A DNA stretch of 13,065 nt from Leptolyngbya sp. SIO4C1 (GTDB lineage Bacteria > Cyanobacteriota > Cyanobacteriia > Phormidesmidales > Phormidesmidaceae). The stretch covers positions 1 to 13,065 of the forward strand of contig JAAHIA010000101.1 of assembly GCA_010671975.1 (NCBI GenBank), written 5' to 3'. Positions 1 to 7,738 of the stretch are shown here, one piece after another. The translations under genes were made by a program, and so were the position numbers. The notes beneath the pieces are model-generated. The model ran no database searches and was not told the DNA's origin. It worked only from the letters and a program-made list of their open reading frames with translations. Within the stretch, counting starts at the first letter, position 1; the number at the start of each line of letters is the position of its first letter.

Positions 1-183
1 TGTCTGCTCTCCGTGCGGCACGCCGCGATAGATCATATCCACTTTGAGCGGCTGCACCGGCGGATGCTCTACGGCGCGAAAGCGCACATCAACGCCGCGA
101 TATTTGCCAGTCTCGGCAGTTAGCTTGGTCGTTACGGTTGGCGGCTGGTAGTCGTAAGAAACGCCGCGATAGGTAAGTTTCAT
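1..183 (-). CDS. DUF4278 domain protein, 5' part (partial)
   Basis: The 61 visible codons start at the ATG read from 183 to 181 and stay open to the left edge, so the C-terminus is missing. The start is supported by a perfect AGGAGG (minus strand, positions 196-191) seven bases upstream. The protein begins MKLTYRGVSYDY and carries the short motif YRGV three times, near residues 5-8, 28-31 and 52-55. A start of this kind with YRG repeats is typical of the DUF4278 family, small proteins common in cyanobacteria and of unknown function. There is no signal peptide or membrane segment in the visible part. It lies 198 bp downstream of the helicase-like gene on the same strand. That gap contains AT-rich sequence, so it may have its own promoter. 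Family assignment is fairly firm; function is unknown. Confidence 0.8.
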   Translation of the reverse strand, partial: MKLTYRGVSYDYQPPTVTTKLTAETGKYRGVDVRFRAVEHPPVQPLKVDMIYRGVPHGEQT

Positions 184-380
184 AGTTTCGCCTCCTGAGG
201 CAGTCTGCAATAGAGGCGCGTTCCTTCAGGCTTAGCCTTACTTCCGTCTCTCCAAGCATCCGGGCCGTCAATAAGCGCCTAGCTGCAAGCAGAGAGATGA
301 ACGATTTCTTATATCTGTATAATAAGATATGGTTTTTGAGATTTTTTACTTTCTTTACAAATATAAACACTATTACCCCC
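184..380. other. AT-rich intergenic region upstream of the DUF4278 gene
   Basis: This 197-bp gap separates two minus-strand genes. The part nearest 300-380 is AT-rich. It includes TATTAT/TATAAG-like stretches around 306-330 that could serve as a -10 element for the DUF4278 gene, and a small inverted repeat ATATC/GATAT in the same place. No convincing -35 partner or terminator hairpin is visible. An open frame in the minus direction that enters the DUF4278 gene out of frame is not treated as a gene. Confidence 0.35.
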
Positions 381-2465
381 CTATCTCCCTATCTCTTCTA
401 CTTCCACTCCCTCGGCCCCATTCACCAGCGTCAGCAGCGGCCCAATCTGCTCCTGCCCGTTCAGCGCTAAATCGCTGTGGCACAGAAACACGCGCTCGGT
501 GCTGCGGCCTAGCAGATCGCGCAGGATGCGCTCTAGCCGCGCTTCGTGCATCGTCTCGGTATCGGTGGCTGTGACGGGGTGGCCAGACCAGTCAGAGAGA
601 AAGAGGGGGGCACCAAAAAGTTCGTCTTTACCCGTGAGCCAGCGAGGCGAGCCGGCATCTAGCCAAAACTGCCAGCGGTGAGTCAGGCGCTGCGCCCGAT
701 ACTGGAAGACGGTCGCTAGGGTCACTCCCTGACGAGCTGCATCCAAAGATCTAGCCGGGTAGGGATTGGCTGCTACCGTACCGCGCTGCAGCAGCTCGAT
801 AAATCGCCCGGCTGGGCTAGGCTGAGTGGGGTTGGGCAGTCCACCATAGAGCTGCAGGCGGCCTTCTACTTCCCAAAAGTACTGGGCTGTCTCCATCAGC
901 TCGCGCAGGGCTGAAAGCTGGTCGGCAGGCAGGTAGCTGCCGCGCCAGAGAAACTGCTGCACCGCTCGGTCTAGAAATAAAACAGGGCTGGCAATTAGCC
1001 GCTGCTGCCGCTGCTGCTGCTGCTGCGCTATCCACTCTAAGAGCTGCTGATAGGCTGTGGTGGCAGCAAAGCCCAGTCGATCCCAGCGGGGAAAGTTTTC
1101 TACCGGCAGCAGGTGCGGCTGCTCAACGTCGGGAACAAAGCAGTGATCGGCAATCAGCTCCGCTCGCACCGGGTCGATGCGAGTCAGCTCAAACCAAGGT
1201 TCCCCGGCGTCTAGCGTCGGCGACTGACTCAGCACTACGAGCATCTCAGCCACGGCGTCGCGATCGCACAGTCGCCCCAGTCCTGGGTAGACCAGCGTTA
1301 GCAGCGTCAGCAGGGCTCGCACCAAGGGCGAGCTGATCAGCGGTCGCTGATCGTTGAGCGACTCGATGGCGATTCCCTTGCTGCCTAAGATTTCAATCAG
1401 GCTGTAGCGCGCGATCGCGTCTAAGCCAGGGCCAATCACCGCTATGTCAGACGGGGCAGCCTGCCGCGCGTGAATCGCGGCAGCGATAAATTCGGCTACC
1501 TCCCGCAGCAGTCGGCCGCGCGTCGTCGCCTGAATCAGCCGCACCGACTCAGGCAGCTCAGGCAGCGCTAGCGGGTTAGTCACCCAGTCGACCAGGCTAT
1601 CAGCCCAGGTGTGACCCAGCGCATCTGGGGCCGACTCGGGCAGCACTATCGGTTCGCAGCGCTCGGCCAGCGCTGCCAGCGCCTGCGGATCGGCCCCCAC
1701 GCCTAGCCGCACCTTGCCCTGAGGATTGTAGGTAAAGGCGCAGGGCCGCTCGGCCGCCATGAAAACCTGAAAGAGGTCCGCTGCGATCGCCGGATATTCG
1801 TCCACGTCGTCCGCGAGAATCCCGCAGTAGTGCGCCTGTAGCCGTGCCTGATACTGGGCCTGAGGCAGCAGATGCCGCCAGTACAGCTCAGTCATAATGC
1901 CGTAGGTGAGCAGTCCGCGCGCCAAACACCAGCTGCGCCAGTCGAGCAGCGCTTGCCCCATTGCCTGCCAGGTTTCCGGGGGGGCGAGGTTGGGCGGCAT
2001 TCCCTGCGTCAGCAGGGCCGGAATGTCCTCAGTTGGAATACCGGCTGAGGCTGCTAGCTGCAAAAAGTCGAGCAGGCGTCGCACCGTTTGCGATTCACGC
2101 CAGCCCTCAACCGCTAAGCTGCCGTCATTGAGCGGTGTCTGCCAAAGCTGGGTAGCCAGCAGCTGCTCATTCTCCGGTCGCAGCTTTAGCGGAAACTGAG
2201 CCTGCAGGCCGAGCGTCTCAACTAGCAGCGGCCAAAATAAAATTACCTCGCTTTGAATCAGGCCGGCAGGCGTGGCTGTGATGTGCGGTTCGCTATCTTT
2301 GAGCGCTGCGGCCAGTCGGTTCGCTAGCCCAATGCGGTTGTCGCCGTTGGCGGCTAGCACTAGCCAAGGCTGAGCGGCTGAAGCCGCCGCTGCAGTCTGC
2401 ATCTGTAAAATCAGCCGATCGGTTTTACCGCTGCGGGTGGGGCCAGTAATCCAAAGTGAGGTCAT
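381..2465 (-). CDS. UvrD/AddB-like P-loop ATPase, helicase-related
   Basis: The product is 694 residues. A Walker A motif GPTRSGKT sits at residues 8-15, and a motif II-like ILADDVDEYP at about 216-225 resembles the DExQ box region of UvrD/PcrA/AddB helicases (usually VDEYQD), with the Gln replaced by Pro. Near the C-terminus VTLATVFQYR (581-590) resembles superfamily 1 motif V. The stretch 639-670 aligns loosely with motif VI but lacks the usual ALTRA core and its arginine. A Gln-rich run lies at 480-488. Similar cyanobacterial proteins of this length are, as I recall, annotated as 'recombinase family protein' or helicase. The degenerate motifs leave helicase activity uncertain; a role in DNA repair or recombination is inferred from the family only. 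The start ATG (2465-2463) has no strong ribosome binding site. The gene is divergent from the esterase gene across about 80 bp. Confidence 0.72.
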   Translation of the reverse strand: MTSLWITGPTRSGKTDRLILQMQTAAAASAAQPWLVLAANGDNRIGLANRLAAALKDSEPHITATPAGLIQSEVILFWPLLVETLGLQAQFPLKLRPENEQLLATQLWQTPLNDGSLAVEGWRESQTVRRLLDFLQLAASAGIPTEDIPALLTQGMPPNLAPPETWQAMGQALLDWRSWCLARGLLTYGIMTELYWRHLLPQAQYQARLQAHYCGILADDVDEYPAIAADLFQVFMAAERPCAFTYNPQGKVRLGVGADPQALAALAERCEPIVLPESAPDALGHTWADSLVDWVTNPLALPELPESVRLIQATTRGRLLREVAEFIAAAIHARQAAPSDIAVIGPGLDAIARYSLIEILGSKGIAIESLNDQRPLISSPLVRALLTLLTLVYPGLGRLCDRDAVAEMLVVLSQSPTLDAGEPWFELTRIDPVRAELIADHCFVPDVEQPHLLPVENFPRWDRLGFAATTAYQQLLEWIAQQQQQRQQRLIASPVLFLDRAVQQFLWRGSYLPADQLSALRELMETAQYFWEVEGRLQLYGGLPNPTQPSPAGRFIELLQRGTVAANPYPARSLDAARQGVTLATVFQYRAQRLTHRWQFWLDAGSPRWLTGKDELFGAPLFLSDWSGHPVTATDTETMHEARLERILRDLLGRSTERVFLCHSDLALNGQEQIGPLLTLVNGAEGVEVEEIGR
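999..1026. repeat. GCT/CTG trinucleotide-rich tract in the helicase-like gene
   Basis: A short imperfect run of CTG-type triplets encodes the glutamine-rich stretch at residues 480-488 of the helicase-like protein. It is in frame, so a gain or loss of units would only change the length of the Gln run. Confidence 0.7.
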
Positions 2466-2549
2466 GCGAAGCGTGAGGTATGGTAAGCAGCAGACAGGCT
2501 TTGAGCTGAAGTATTTAACCGGAGTATTGAAACTGAGGCAAGATTGAGC

Positions 2550-3479
2550 ATGAAATGGTGGCTTTCAGGAACCGTTCTAGGCGCGGCGCTGCTAGGGACA
2601 GCTGTCGGCATTCTCCTGCAGAAGTATGGCGATGCTAGCGGTTGGATTGGCAGCCGACTGCGAGATTTAGGGCTCTATCACTATGCCTACTCGACCGTTG
2701 CGCCAATTCAGACAGCGACGCAGTCAGCTGTGGTGCCGCCAGAAGCGATGGGTCAGATGCGCCTGTTTATTTTAGCGGGCCAGTCTAACATGAGCGGCCG
2801 AGCTGAGCTGCCCGAGTCGTCTGCCTCTGCAGACCAGATTTACATGTTCGGCAATGACTATCGCTGGCACCTAGCCCAAGAACCGGTCGACAGCCCTGCC
2901 GGTCAGGTAGATGTGGTGTCCCTAGATGACAGTGCTGGCTATGGACCGTCGCTGGCCTTTGCTGAGCGGCTGCGATCGCTGCGTTCAGATCGGCCAGTTG
3001 GGCTGATTCCCTGTGCCAAGGGCGGCTCTTCAATCGCTGACTGGCAGCGCAACCTAAGCGATCAGAGTCTCTACGGGGCCTGCCTGAAGCGGGTGCGGGC
3101 GGCGGCGGCGATGGGGGAGATTAGCGGCGTGCTGTTCTTTCAAGGCGAAGCCGACGCGCTCGATCCTAAAGCGTTTCCATCGATGCGGCCAGCGGCAGAG
3201 ACCTGGGCGACCAATTTTGAGCAGCTAGTCACCGACCTGCGGCAAGACCTAGCACAGCCCGACCTGCCGGTGGTCTATGCCCAGATTGGCGCGCTCCAAA
3301 ATGCTGAAAAATTTCCCTATTGGGAAGTCGTGCGGACGCAGCAAGAGCAGGTCCAGCTGCCTCACAGTCGGATGATTACAACCTCAGATCTGGCGATGCC
3401 AGATTCGGCTCACTTCACTCAAGCTAGCTATCGCACCATTGGCGAGCGTTTTGCTGAGCAGCTCAACCAGCTGCTGTAG
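2550..3479 (+). CDS. Membrane-anchored SASA-family carbohydrate esterase (SGNH hydrolase)
   Basis: From the ATG at 2550 the product is 309 residues; an in-frame TTG at 2544 would add two. GAGG at 2535-2538 lies 11 bases before the ATG and 5 before the TTG, so the start is not certain. Residue numbers here count from the TTG. Residues 4-26 are a hydrophobic segment after a Lys, probably an uncleaved signal anchor or signal peptide placing the enzyme outside the cytoplasm. The rest matches the sialic-acid-specific acetylesterase family (SASA, DUF303): LAGQSNMSG at 78-85 with nucleophile Ser81, GGSS at 160-163, QGEAD at 200-204 and D287/H290 near the C-terminus. Family members remove acetyl groups from sugars, so cell-envelope or extracellular polysaccharide is a plausible substrate, but this is inferred. 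All expected catalytic blocks are present. Confidence 0.82.
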   Translation: MKWWLSGTVLGAALLGTAVGILLQKYGDASGWIGSRLRDLGLYHYAYSTVAPIQTATQSAVVPPEAMGQMRLFILAGQSNMSGRAELPESSASADQIYMFGNDYRWHLAQEPVDSPAGQVDVVSLDDSAGYGPSLAFAERLRSLRSDRPVGLIPCAKGGSSIADWQRNLSDQSLYGACLKRVRAAAAMGEISGVLFFQGEADALDPKAFPSMRPAAETWATNFEQLVTDLRQDLAQPDLPVVYAQIGALQNAEKFPYWEVVRTQQEQVQLPHSRMITTSDLAMPDSAHFTQASYRTIGERFAEQLNQLL

Positions 3480-3537
3480 TAGCCCGGTGTTACGGTTTCG
3501 TTCTGGCGACGGCGCCCAAGCTATAGCGCTAAAAAGA

Positions 3538-3569
3538 TAGCCAGCGGGCCTATCCGAGCTCGCTGGCTA
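3538..3569 (-). terminator. Rho-independent terminator of psb34
   Basis: A perfect 9-bp stem, TAGCCAGCG (3538-3546) with CGCTGGCTA (3561-3569), has a 14-base loop. On the minus strand it is followed by TCTTTTT, and it begins 29 bases after the psb34 stop. On the plus strand it lies 58 bases after the esterase stop but lacks a clear T run, so it is primarily a minus-strand terminator and perhaps a weak one for the esterase. Confidence 0.7.
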
Positions 3570-3597
3570 AACTTATTGATATCTGCCAACCTAGCAG

Positions 3598-3768
3598 TTA
3601 CGAAACAGACACTGCCACAACCATCAGACCCGCAACCAGGGCAGCCGCACCGATTCCCAAAATCACGTAGTTGCGCTTCTGTACTGCGTTAGGGGGCTCA
3701 GCCTCGTATACCTTAGGCTCTACCGCGAAGTTATTGAGGCGCCCGCCTTCTTCGGTTGTATATGGCAT
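3598..3768 (-). CDS. psb34: Photosystem II assembly protein Psb34 (ssl1498 family)
   Basis: This is a 56-residue single-span membrane protein. It starts MPYTTEEGGRLNNFAVEP, which is the hallmark of the ssl1498 family, continues with a short linker, and has one transmembrane helix at about residues 34-54. Psb34 binds CP47-containing photosystem II assembly intermediates in the thylakoid and has been reported to modulate binding of high-light-inducible proteins there. The N-terminal half is expected to be cytoplasmic (stromal side) and conserved, as seen here. The start is supported by AAGGAA (minus strand, 3782-3777), eight bases upstream. A strong terminator follows the stop. The gene is monocistronic, between a plus-strand esterase and a divergent GTPase. 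I recognise it from the N-terminal motif and topology and am confident of the family. Confidence 0.9.
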   Translation of the reverse strand: MPYTTEEGGRLNNFAVEPKVYEAEPPNAVQKRNYVILGIGAAALVAGLMVVAVSVS

Positions 3769-4000
3769 AGATGTAGTTCCTTGTTAACTGCATTTGACTC
3801 AGCTTAACAAAAGTTTGAGTAATTGCTTCAGTTTTGTATTAAAAAACTACACATTGGCAGAAAAATGTTCGTGACTTAGAAGACTCGGTCTGTCCAGCGG
3901 CGGAAGTTTTTCGAGCGGCGCACGTCGCATCCACAGCAGCAGAGTCGCTAGAGTGCGAGCCGCTAAAATATGGGTGAGCTGAATTCGGTATGCGGCAGGC

Positions 4001-5269
4001 GTGGGTTTTCTTCCAAAGGCATCGAGGGATTGGGTAGAGCGGGTTGCCGAGACTTGGGGCAGCGCTACCGGATGGGTGAAGCAGCGGCTGCCGGTCGACC
4101 AGGTGACGCAGACGGTGATGGGCTGGCTCAGCGTCGATGAAGCGGAAATGGCTAAAATTTTGGCCGAGGTGCGATCGCAGCTGCCCACGACCGAAGCGCT
4201 GCTCATCGGCAAGCCGCAGGCCGGCAAAAGTTCGATTGTGCGAGGGCTGACCGGCGTCTCTGCCGAGATTGTGGGGCAGGGCTTTCGGCCTCACACCCAG
4301 CATACTGAGCGCTATGCCTACCCGTCTGAGGCGCTGCCGCTGCTGATTTTCACAGACACGGTGGGGCTCGGCGACGTGGCTCAGGCTGCCGAAGAGATCG
4401 TGCAGTCGCTGACTACCGCGATAGATGGGGCGGCTCACGGAGCGCGCATTTTTATTCTGACGGTTAAAATCAACGACTTTGCGGTTGATGCCCTGCACCA
4501 AATTGCGCAGCAGCTGCGGCAGCAGTATCCTGACATTCCCTGCCTGCTGGCAGTTACCTGCCTGCACGAGCTCTATCCAGCCGAGATCGATCATCCAGAC
4601 TATCCGCCCGCTGTAGAAGATATCCAGCGCTCGTTTGCCGCGCTGCAGACAAGCTTCGCAGGCCTCTACGATCAGGCGGTGATGATTGACTTCACGCTAG
4701 AAGAAGATGGCTATACGCCGGTTTTCTATGGGTTAGAAGCCTTTCGCGATACGCTGGCTGAGCTGCTGCCTGAGGCCGAAGCCAAAGCGCTCTATCAGCT
4801 GCTAGAGGAGCGATCGAGCGCGGCCGATCGGCTGGGCAACCTGTATCGCGACGTGGGACGGCGCTATATTTCTGCGTTTGCCATCATGGCGGCCACGCTG
4901 GCGGCCGTGCCGCTGCCGCTAGCCACAATGCCGGTACTGACGACGCTGCAGATTTCTATGGTCAGCGTTTTGGGACAGCTCTATGGGCAGACGCTGTCGC
5001 TGTCGCAGGCGGGAGGCGTGGTCAGTGCGATCGCTGGCGGATTTTTAGCTCAGGCGATTGGTCGCGAGCTGATCAAGTTTATTCCCGGCTTTGGCAGCGT
5101 CATTGCCGCCTCCTGGGCTGCGGCCTATACCTGGGCGCTCGGAGAAGGGGCCTGCGTTTATTTTGGAGATTTGATGGGTGGCAAAAAGCCCGACCCGCAG
5201 CAGATTCAGGCGGTGATGGAAGAAGCGTTTCAAGCGGCTAAGCAGCGTTTCAAGCAGGTTGGCTCTTGA
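4001..5269 (+). CDS. GTP-binding protein with C-terminal DUF697-like membrane domain
   Basis: The product is 422 residues. The GTPase domain shows a G1 P-loop GKPQAGKS at residues 70-77, a G3 DTVG at 119-122, and a strand ending AVTCLHE (184-190) where the G4 motif [NT]KxD should be. There the Lys and Asp are Cys and His, so guanine specificity is doubtful or the motif has diverged. Residues 285-385 are rich in Ala/Gly/Val, and PLPLATMPVLTTLQISMVSVLGQLYG (303-328) resembles DUF697, a membrane-associated domain found behind Era-like GTPases. A short amphipathic N-terminal region of about 60 residues precedes the P-loop. The chosen GTG at 4001 is the only usual start after the in-frame stop at 3980; the ribosome binding site is weak. 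Membrane-linked signalling or envelope roles are possible, but none is established. It is transcribed alone, as far as can be seen. Confidence 0.75.
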   Translation: MGFLPKASRDWVERVAETWGSATGWVKQRLPVDQVTQTVMGWLSVDEAEMAKILAEVRSQLPTTEALLIGKPQAGKSSIVRGLTGVSAEIVGQGFRPHTQHTERYAYPSEALPLLIFTDTVGLGDVAQAAEEIVQSLTTAIDGAAHGARIFILTVKINDFAVDALHQIAQQLRQQYPDIPCLLAVTCLHELYPAEIDHPDYPPAVEDIQRSFAALQTSFAGLYDQAVMIDFTLEEDGYTPVFYGLEAFRDTLAELLPEAEAKALYQLLEERSSAADRLGNLYRDVGRRYISAFAIMAATLAAVPLPLATMPVLTTLQISMVSVLGQLYGQTLSLSQAGGVVSAIAGGFLAQAIGRELIKFIPGFGSVIAASWAAAYTWALGEGACVYFGDLMGGKKPDPQQIQAVMEEAFQAAKQRFKQVGS

Positions 5270-5310
5270 CGCTGCCAGGCGGTGCATGGATCACGTGCGG
5301 GCAGCGTCAA
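5266..5310 (+). terminator. Hairpin at the 3' end of the GTPase gene
   Basis: A perfect 11-bp inverted repeat, TTGACGCTGCC (5266-5276) with GGCAGCGTCAA (5300-5310), overlaps the stop codon of the GTPase gene. Its 23-base loop contains a second small stem. There is no T run after it, so it may stabilise the mRNA end or terminate inefficiently rather than act as a classic terminator. Confidence 0.45.
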
Positions 5311-5317
5311 TATTGCT

Positions 5318-5362
5318 CAAACGGGCTTGCTGCAAACGGGCTTATTGCAAACGGGCTTGCTT
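5318..5362. repeat. Three tandem 15-bp repeats
   Basis: The unit CAAACGGGCTTGCTG occurs three times head to tail at 5318-5332, 5333-5347 and 5348-5362; the second differs at two bases and the third at the last base. A 15-bp unit keeps frame, and the short frame across it would read Cys-Lys-Arg-Ala-Cys/Tyr repeats. That frame has no good start and is not called a gene. Confidence 0.85.
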
Positions 5363-5522
5363 CCAGCCGGCATCGGTGCTCTTCAGTGGATGCACTGATC
5401 GCTCTCAGATAGAAGATTCGGGACAATCACTGATTGTGCCAAACCGATAAATAGATAAATTCTTATTAATTAAAGCTACATATATGTCTTTAGACAGACG
5501 ACGTTAACGGTTGGCTATACGT

Positions 5523-5551
5523 TTGACAAACAGTATTTAAAGGGATGTATC
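5523..5551 (+). promoter_or_regulatory. Candidate sigma70-type promoter of the c-di-GMP gene
   Basis: A perfect TTGACA at 5523-5528 is followed after 17 bases by TGTATC (5546-5551), a partial -10 match. Transcription would begin near 5558 and leave a leader of about 35 bases. That leader ends in AAGAGG, roughly a dozen bases before the ATG at 5593. The -35 match and spacing are good; the -10 is weak. Confidence 0.45.
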
Positions 5552-5592
5552 TACGTAGTTTGTTCTCGCTCTGTTAAGAGGTACTACCGATA

Positions 5593-7734
5593 ATGTCGTT
5601 GGACTCGATTCACGCGCTTTATGTTGAAGATTCTGTATCTGACTTTAAGCTGCTGCAGAGAGCTCTCACACAGGCTACGCTGTGTCAGGTTACGCTGCAG
5701 CAAATAGAACTCTTCTCCGACGCACTTGAGCTGCTGCTACAGGGCAACCAGTATGACATCATTCTGCTCGATCTCAATTTGCCCGATGCTCACGGGCTCG
5801 ATATGTTGGATGAGCTGTATGCGATCGCGCCCCAGACTCCAGTCGTGGTTGTCACTGGCTTAGCAGAAGAAGCCTTAGCAGTTAAAGCCGCTATGAAAGG
5901 TGCGCAGGACTGTTTGATTAAGGGTAGTCACGTCATGCCGCCCTATGGTGATCGTAGAGTGGAAGGGGCTAATCATCTGGCACGGCTGCTGTTGTACAGC
6001 GTCGAACGCATACAGCTAGCGCGTCGCTTGGCCGACATTGAAGATCGCTATGTGCAGGAGCGAGAGCTGGCCCACATCACCTTACAAGCGATTGGCGATG
6101 CCGTCATCACCACCGATGCTACAGGGACAGTCCAGAGCCTTAACCCGGCTGCCGAGGCGCTTACCGGCTGGTCAGAAACAGAGGCTAAGGGCTGCGCCAT
6201 CTCGACAGTTTGCTGCTTGATCGACCATGAGAAAGGCACACCGATTGCGAACCCAGCGCTGAAGGTGCTGCAGGAAGGTCGGCCCGCTTCAATCACTCAG
6301 CATCCCACGCTGATTGCCCGAGACGGTCGGGAGATCGCCATTAGCGACTCTGCCTCGCCGCTGCACTCTAGCAGTGGCGAAGTGGTCGGCAGCGTTTTAG
6401 TTTTTCACGACGTGACCGAAGAACGCGGGCGGGCGCAGCAGCTCAAGTGGCAGGCCTCGCACGATGCCCTCACCGGACTGTGGAATCGAGAAGGCTTTAT
6501 GCAGCAGCTCAAGACGCTGCTAGAAAACACCGAATCAAGCAGCCATACCCACTGTCTCTGCTATTTAGACCTCGATAACTTCAAGATTGTCAACGATACC
6601 TGCGGCCACGCTGCCGGCGACGAGCTGTTGCGACAGATTGCAGCGCTGATGACGGCCGAAGTGCGCAAGTCAGACACGCTGGCTCGGCTCGGCGGCGATG
6701 AGTTCGCGATGCTGCTCTATGGCTGCTCTCTCGAACGAGCTGAGGAAATTGCCAATATTCTCTGTCGCGCCATCAGCCAGTATCGCTTTGTTTGGAATGA
6801 CAAAATCTTCAAAATTGGCGTCAGCATTGGGCTGGTCGAAATATTAGAGCTGCAGACCAACACCGAGGCGATCATGCAGGTAGCCGATAACGCCTGCTAC
6901 GCTGCCAAGCACCAGGGCAAAAGCCGCGTTTGTGTGCATCGTCCCAACAGCCAGCCGCTGCAGCAGCAGGCCATACAGGGGCAGTGGTTCAGCCGGCTCA
7001 CCGAAGCCTTAGACGAACAGCAGTTTCAGCTCTACGTTCAGCGCATTGCGCCGCTGGCAGACCCCAGCCTGCCTCACCTTTATGAAGTGCTGCTGCGGCT
7101 AGTCGACGAAGCTGGCAATCTGGTCCTACCGTCTGCCTTCATGTCCTGCGCGGAGCGCTACAACCTGATCACGCGCATCGATGCCTATGTGATTGAAACC
7201 CTGTTTAAGCGCCTCAGCGGTCCCTTCACTGAGTTCAGTGACAGCACTATCTTTTGCATCAATCTGTCTGGTCTGAGCATCAGCGATGCGGCCTTCATTG
7301 ACAACCTAGTCGACTGCTTCAGCCGCTACCGCATTAATCCTGAGCGCATCTGCTTTGAGATTACCGAGACTGCCGCGATCTCGAATCTGGCTATGTCTTC
7401 TCACTTTCTCAAGCGGCTGAAGTCGCTCGGCTGCTACTTTGCGCTCGATGACTTCGGTAGCGGTATGTCGTCGCTGGCCTATCTCAAGCATCTGCCGGTT
7501 GACTTTCTCAAGATTGACGGCACCTTCATTCGAGACATCGGCCGCGATGCGATTGCCTGCACGCTGGTGGAAGTGGTCAACAAGCTCGGCCATGCGATGA
7601 ACCTGAAGACGATTGCTGAGCATGTGGCGGATGACGCCACGCTGGTGCAGCTAGAGCGCATTGGTCTGGACTATGTGCAGGGCTACGGCATCTCGCGCCC
7701 CCATGCCTGGCCCAGGCTGCCGCTGAGCGTCTAA
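5593..7734 (+). CDS. REC-PAS-GGDEF-EAL cyclic-di-GMP signalling protein
   Basis: The product is 713 residues with four domains. A receiver domain spans residues 5-125, with acidic pair E12/D13, phosphoacceptor D60, T88 and K110. A PAS domain spans about 158-275. The GGDEF domain, about 285-445, has an intact GGDEF at 367-371 and an RxxD inhibitory-site motif at 358-361 in the usual position. The EAL domain, about 465-710, has EVL (498-500) in place of EAL. It keeps N557, E589, DD (619-620), K640 and E676, the metal and catalytic positions expected of active phosphodiesterases. It could therefore both make and break cyclic-di-GMP, controlled by phosphorylation from an unlinked histidine kinase and by a PAS ligand. 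No membrane segment is present, so it is cytoplasmic. Its stop is four bases from the convergent peptidase gene. Likely outputs such as motility or aggregation are inferred only. Confidence 0.92.
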   Translation: MSLDSIHALYVEDSVSDFKLLQRALTQATLCQVTLQQIELFSDALELLLQGNQYDIILLDLNLPDAHGLDMLDELYAIAPQTPVVVVTGLAEEALAVKAAMKGAQDCLIKGSHVMPPYGDRRVEGANHLARLLLYSVERIQLARRLADIEDRYVQERELAHITLQAIGDAVITTDATGTVQSLNPAAEALTGWSETEAKGCAISTVCCLIDHEKGTPIANPALKVLQEGRPASITQHPTLIARDGREIAISDSASPLHSSSGEVVGSVLVFHDVTEERGRAQQLKWQASHDALTGLWNREGFMQQLKTLLENTESSSHTHCLCYLDLDNFKIVNDTCGHAAGDELLRQIAALMTAEVRKSDTLARLGGDEFAMLLYGCSLERAEEIANILCRAISQYRFVWNDKIFKIGVSIGLVEILELQTNTEAIMQVADNACYAAKHQGKSRVCVHRPNSQPLQQQAIQGQWFSRLTEALDEQQFQLYVQRIAPLADPSLPHLYEVLLRLVDEAGNLVLPSAFMSCAERYNLITRIDAYVIETLFKRLSGPFTEFSDSTIFCINLSGLSISDAAFIDNLVDCFSRYRINPERICFEITETAAISNLAMSSHFLKRLKSLGCYFALDDFGSGMSSLAYLKHLPVDFLKIDGTFIRDIGRDAIACTLVEVVNKLGHAMNLKTIAEHVADDATLVQLERIGLDYVQGYGISRPHAWPRLPLSV

Positions 7735-7738
7735 TCAA

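Larger units (their letters stand above)
5270..5592. other. Intergenic region between the GTPase and c-di-GMP genes
   Basis: This 323-bp stretch carries the 3' hairpin of the GTPase gene, the 15-bp tandem repeats, and from about 5440 an AT-rich section leading to a promoter-like pair and the start of the next gene. I see no conserved small protein or RNA in it. A 63-codon frame through the repeats overlaps the end of the GTPase gene and has no ribosome binding site. Confidence 0.6.

Noticed and set aside
89..370. Minus-strand open frame of 93 codons
   Set aside because: It overlaps the DUF4278 gene in another frame, has no ribosome binding site, and its sequence looks like no family; the DUF4278 start has a perfect AGGAGG.
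3839..4594. Long minus-strand open frame of 251 codons opposite the GTPase
   Set aside because: It lies antisense to clear GTPase motifs and is explained by GC-rich codon bias; the translation has no recognisable domain.
5259..5450. 63-codon frame through the 15-bp repeats
   Set aside because: It begins inside the end of the GTPase gene with a TTG, lacks a ribosome binding site, and its Cys-Lys-Arg repeats come only from the DNA repeat.
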